Below, piece by piece: positions 60,764 to 64,000 of a DNA stretch of 64,000 nt (the first letter of the stretch is position 1; each line of letters begins with the position of its first letter). Source of the DNA: Paenibacillus glycanilyticus. GTDB taxonomy: Bacteria > Bacillota > Bacilli > Paenibacillales > Paenibacillaceae. Position numbers and translations under genes: made by a program. The notes under the pieces were generated by a model, which did no database searches, was not told the origin of the DNA, and was given only the letters and a program-made list of their open reading frames with translations. The stretch is from contig NZ_JAMBNP010000003.1 of NCBI RefSeq assembly GCF_023715145.1, positions 372,001 to 436,000 of the forward strand, read 5' to 3'.

Positions 60764-62131
60764 ATGGTTGATCACAACAAGAGCACGTCAGCTCCAGCTC
60801 CGGCCGATAGCGGGGAGCGGTTCTCGAAATCCGGCTTTATTTTCGCTGCGATCGGCAGCGCGGTGGGGCTGGGGAATATGTGGAAATTCCCTTATATCAC
60901 GGGCAAATACGGCGGAGCGGCTTTCTTCCTTATGTTTACCGTTTGTTTGCTGGCAGTAGGTTTGCCCGTCCTAATGGCGGAGCTCACGCTCGGCCGGGCT
61001 GGCCGGGGCAGCGTGTCCACGTCGTTCAATCGGCTGACCAAGCGGAAAGGCTGGGGAGCGCTTGGGTTCCTCATGATTCTGGCGCCGTTTCTCATCCTGT
61101 CGTTCTATTCGGTGGTCGCAGGCTGGACGATGTATTATGCGGCACGGTCATTTTCCGGTCAGCTGTTTTCGAATTCGGATTATTCCGGACAGTTCAGCTC
61201 CTTTATCGGAAGCTGGCAGCCGGTATGGTGGATGCTGCTTGCGCTGGTTTTAACGGCAGCCGTTATTATTAAAGGCGTATCGGCGGGAATCGAGAAATTC
61301 AATAAAATTCTGATTCCGGGCCTTGTTATATTGCTTCTGGTTCTGGTTGTGCGTTCGTTAACTCTCGATGGGGCGGCGGAAGGCGTATCCTTCTTCCTTA
61401 GTCCCGATTTCGGCAAGCTGTCTGCAGAGTCGGCGCTTGTTGCGCTTGGACATGCTTTCTTCTCCTTGTCGCTTGGGATGGGGACCATGATTACGTACGG
61501 CGCTTATGTGGACAAGAGACAGTCGCTCGGCGCCGGAACGATGGCAATTGGTCTTGGCGACCTGCTGTATGCCTTCCTCGCGGGGCTCATTATATTCCCG
61601 ACATCCTTTGCTTTTGGCATTGAGCCGGGTGAAGGACCGGGCCTTGTATTTGTCGCTTTGCCGGCTGCATTTGCGGCGATGCCGCTCGGCAGTCTGTTCG
61701 GCGGGTTATTCTTTATTCTTCTGGCGTTTGCCGCATTAACTTCGACCGTTGGCCTGCTCGAGGTGCCGGTTGCCTTCGCCTGCGAGCGCTTTGGCTGGAG
61801 CCGAGGTCTCTCGGTTACCGCAATCACGGTGCTTCTCTTTATACTTGGTATACCTTCTGCGATATCGGTAGGAGGTGCGGTTGATGGATGGCAGTTCGGG
61901 GAGAAAACCTTCTTCGACTGGATGGATTTCATCTGCTCCAACATTTTGCTGCCGCTTGGCGGCCTGATCGTAACGGTCTTCGTCGGCTGGGTATGGAAGC
62001 ATGCGGCGGACGAAGCGGGCCTTACCTCGGGGTGGTTCCGGATTTGGATCTTTATGGTCCGTTATATTGCGCCAATCCTTGTCGTATTGGTACTGCTCTA
62101 CTCGGCCGGCGCATTGGACTTTTTATTCTAG
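60764..62131 (+). CDS. Neurotransmitter:sodium symporter (NSS) family transporter
   Basis: 455 residues with about eleven to twelve helices. The first helix has the NSS signature FIFAAIGSAVGLGNMWKFPY, which contributes the sodium and substrate sites as in LeuT. The substrate is probably an amino acid. GAAAGAGGTAGG precedes the ATG. Divergent from the glycosylation operon. Confidence 0.92.
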   Translation: MVDHNKSTSAPAPADSGERFSKSGFIFAAIGSAVGLGNMWKFPYITGKYGGAAFFLMFTVCLLAVGLPVLMAELTLGRAGRGSVSTSFNRLTKRKGWGALGFLMILAPFLILSFYSVVAGWTMYYAARSFSGQLFSNSDYSGQFSSFIGSWQPVWWMLLALVLTAAVIIKGVSAGIEKFNKILIPGLVILLLVLVVRSLTLDGAAEGVSFFLSPDFGKLSAESALVALGHAFFSLSLGMGTMITYGAYVDKRQSLGAGTMAIGLGDLLYAFLAGLIIFPTSFAFGIEPGEGPGLVFVALPAAFAAMPLGSLFGGLFFILLAFAALTSTVGLLEVPVAFACERFGWSRGLSVTAITVLLFILGIPSAISVGGAVDGWQFGEKTFFDWMDFICSNILLPLGGLIVTVFVGWVWKHAADEAGLTSGWFRIWIFMVRYIAPILVVLVLLYSAGALDFLF

Positions 62132-62221
62132 AGGGCAGCCCGGCACGGCAGTTGACAGTGTATTTTCTCGTAAATTTGTGTATGATAGGAAGATAATTAT
62201 TTACGGGAAAGGTTGGTCGCC

Positions 62222-63895
62222 GTGGAAAACACAGTGGAGAATAAGGTATCATCCTCTAACTTTATTAAGAACATCGTCGTCGAAGATTTGAAAGAAGGCC
62301 ACGTGCAGGAAATCGTGACCCGCTTTCCGCCGGAGCCTAACGGATATTTGCACATCGGACACGCCAAGTCGATCTGTCTGAACTTCGAGCTTGCCGATGA
62401 ATTCAAGGGACGGACAAATCTGCGTTTCGATGATACGAATCCGGTGAAGGAAGATACGGAATACGTGGAGTCGATCAAAGAGGATGTACGCTGGCTCGGA
62501 TTTGACTGGGATGATCTTCGCTTTGCATCCGACTATTTCGAAGAGTTATATAACCGCGCCGTTCTGCTGATCCGCAAAGGAAAAGCCTACGTGTGCGACC
62601 TGACTGCCGAACAAATCCGCGAGACTCGCGGCACGCTGACGCAACCGGGTCAAGACAGCCCGTACCGCAATCGCAGCGTCGAAGAGAATCTGGATCTGTT
62701 CGCGAGAATGCGCGCAGGCGAGTTCAAGGACGGCGAGAAGGTGCTGCGCGCGAAGATTGACATGGCTTCGCCCAATATCAACTTCCGCGACCCTGTGCTG
62801 TACCGGATTGCTCATGCCCATCATCACCGTACCGGCGATGCTTGGTGCATCTACCCGATGTACGACTATGCGCATCCGATCAGCGACGCGATTGAAGGCA
62901 TTACGCATTCGATCTGCACGCTCGAATTCGCCGACCACCGTCCGCTCTACGACTGGACAATCGCCGAATGCGAGATGGTTGACGTACCGAAGCAATACGA
63001 ATTTGCCCGTCTGAACGTGACCAATACCGTGATGAGCAAGAGAAAGCTGAAGCTGCTTGTTGACGAAGGTGTCGTTACGGCATGGGACGATCCTCGCATG
63101 CCAACCATCAGCGGACTTCGCCGCAAAGGCTATACGGCAGAAGCGATCCGCGCGTTCTGCCGCGAGATTGGCGTAGCGAAAGCAAACAGCACGGTCGACG
63201 AGCGGATGCTGGAGCATTTTATACGGGAAGACCTGAAGCTGAAGGCGCTTCGCACGATGGCCGTTCTGCAGCCGCTGAAGGTTGTGATTACGAACTATCC
63301 GGAAGGCCAATCCGAGATGCTCGAAGCGGAGAACAACGCCGAGAACGAGGAAATGGGCACGCGCCAAATTCCGTTCTCCCGCGAGATCTATATTGAGCAA
63401 GACGATTTCATGGAGAACCCTCCGGCGAAATATTTCCGCCTGTTCCCCGGCAACGAAGTGCGCCTGAAGCATGCTTACTTCATTACATGCCAGGAAGTGA
63501 TCAAGGATGCGGACGGCAATGTGATCGAGCTGCGCTGCACGTATGATCCGGCAACGAAAAGCGGTTCGGGCTTTAACGCCCGCAAGGTAAAAGGCACGAT
63601 CCACTGGGTGGACGCTTCGCAAGCCGTGCCCGCAGACTTCCGTCTGTATGAGCCGCTTATTACGAATGAAGCCGAAGAGGAAGGCAAGCCGTTCCTCGAA
63701 TGCATCAATCCGAACAATGAACAAATTCTGAAAGGCTTCGTGGAGCCAAACATGAAGGGCGCGAAGGGCCATGACAAGTTCCAGTTCTTCCGTCACGGCT
63801 ACTTCAACGTGGATCCGAAGGATTCGTCGGAAGAGAAGCTGGTGTTCAACCGGATCGTCTCTCTGAAAAGCTCGTTTGATCCTTCGAAAGCATAA
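62222..63895 (+). CDS. glnS: Glutaminyl-tRNA synthetase
   Basis: 557 residues. Class-I motifs: [15 protein letters not shown] (HIGH, ~residue 42) and [11 protein letters not shown] (KMSKS-like, ~270). The GlnRS-type anticodon-binding beta-barrels fill the C-terminus. It charges tRNA-Gln directly. GTG 62222 is chosen because GGGAAAGG lies 9 nt upstream. Many Bacilli lack this enzyme and use GatCAB, so its presence suggests lineage-specific acquisition. A terminator follows. Confidence 0.94.
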   Translation: MENTVENKVSSSNFIKNIVVEDLKEGHVQEIVTRFPPEPNGYLHIGHAKSICLNFELADEFKGRTNLRFDDTNPVKEDTEYVESIKEDVRWLGFDWDDLRFASDYFEELYNRAVLLIRKGKAYVCDLTAEQIRETRGTLTQPGQDSPYRNRSVEENLDLFARMRAGEFKDGEKVLRAKIDMASPNINFRDPVLYRIAHAHHHRTGDAWCIYPMYDYAHPISDAIEGITHSICTLEFADHRPLYDWTIAECEMVDVPKQYEFARLNVTNTVMSKRKLKLLVDEGVVTAWDDPRMPTISGLRRKGYTAEAIRAFCREIGVAKANSTVDERMLEHFIREDLKLKALRTMAVLQPLKVVITNYPEGQSEMLEAENNAENEEMGTRQIPFSREIYIEQDDFMENPPAKYFRLFPGNEVRLKHAYFITCQEVIKDADGNVIELRCTYDPATKSGSGFNARKVKGTIHWVDASQAVPADFRLYEPLITNEAEEEGKPFLECINPNNEQILKGFVEPNMKGAKGHDKFQFFRHGYFNVDPKDSSEEKLVFNRIVSLKSSFDPSKA

Positions 63896-63910
63896 TAGAT
63901 ACACTGACGC

Positions 63911-63945
63911 AACCGGGCTGTCCCTAGAGGATGGTCCGGTTTTTT
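63911..63945 (+). terminator. Intrinsic terminator after glnS
   Basis: AACCGG pairs with CCGGTT around a TCC/GGA inner stem, followed by T residues. Confidence 0.88.
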
Positions 63946-63986
63946 ATGCATCTTATAGGACATGGAAAAAAGAAGGGAATTGTAGA

Positions 63987-64000
63987 ATGATCTCGAAATT
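63987..64000 (+). CDS. Possible start of next gene (cut by window end)
   Basis: ATG ATC TCG AAA preceded by AGAAGGGA. Only four complete codons are visible, so the call rests on the ribosome binding site alone. Confidence 0.25.

Noticed and set aside
62546..63904. 452-codon minus-strand frame
   Set aside because: Antisense of glnS, which has HIGH and KMSKS motifs in the correct places.

Overview
The window reads as chromosomal DNA of a spore-forming Gram-positive bacterium close to Paenibacillus. The evidence is strong AGGAGG-type ribosome binding sites, a YdjO-type cold-inducible protein, a DUF1540 protein, SLH-domain and LTA-synthase surface proteins, a BmrCD/YheIH-type ABC exporter pair and Fur/PerR control of catalase. 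No rRNA, tRNA, IS element, prophage or CRISPR array was seen.

Layout. 1-5.6 kb: end of a LysR regulator, a membrane-anchored multicopper oxidase, a short membrane ORF feeding into yidC, a pirin and a small unknown protein. 5.7-7.3 kb: ydjO and a Bcr/CflA drug exporter. 7.5-14 kb: a nitrite-assimilation island, with an ANTAR protein and TrpD-like protein divergent from nirB-nirD-nirC-cobA. 14-18.3 kb: a 28-aa leader ORF with two terminators ahead of a heterodimeric ABC exporter. 18.3-26.9 kb: chemoreceptor, short FAD oxidoreductase, MarR-MMPL pair, split chromate transporter with an Lrp regulator. 27-32.5 kb: gamma-glutamyltransferase, amidase, FAH-family, asparaginase and peroxiredoxin genes. 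32.5-42.4 kb: VOC protein, internally deleted aldo/keto reductase, SLH protein with a duplicated frameshifted tail, LTA synthase, VanY, DUF1540, nucleoside hydrolase, dGTPase, cardiolipin synthase. 42.4-48.1 kb: a candidate small RNA, then perR, a winged-helix regulator, katA, aldo/keto reductase, ccdC and glutathione peroxidase. 48.1-60.6 kb: a surface-glycoprotein island (decayed gene, basic Cys-rich protein, 727-aa Gly/Thr-repeat protein, three tandem GT2-TPR glycosyltransferases, and an opposing GT4/GT2/TPR operon). 60.7-64 kb: an NSS transporter and glnS.

The most interesting signal is a recurrent leader element found at five unrelated loci (2.6, 5.1, 12.3, 38.4 and 51.6 kb). Each copy has a conserved block (GCTTACGAAGTAAGAAT-like), then a stem-loop whose 3' strand (ATTCTT) abuts the Shine-Dalgarno sequence. 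Stem sequences differ between loci but stay paired. Two loci carry the element as three tandem copies (about 70.7 bp and exactly 50 bp periods).

Other regulatory RNA signals are unusually clear. A 13-bp hairpin buries the yidC ribosome binding site at the end of a MifM-like ORF. A dual hexaloop ANTAR antiterminator precedes nirB. A leader-peptide attenuator precedes the ABC exporter. A promoter-to-terminator small RNA gene lies opposite perR.
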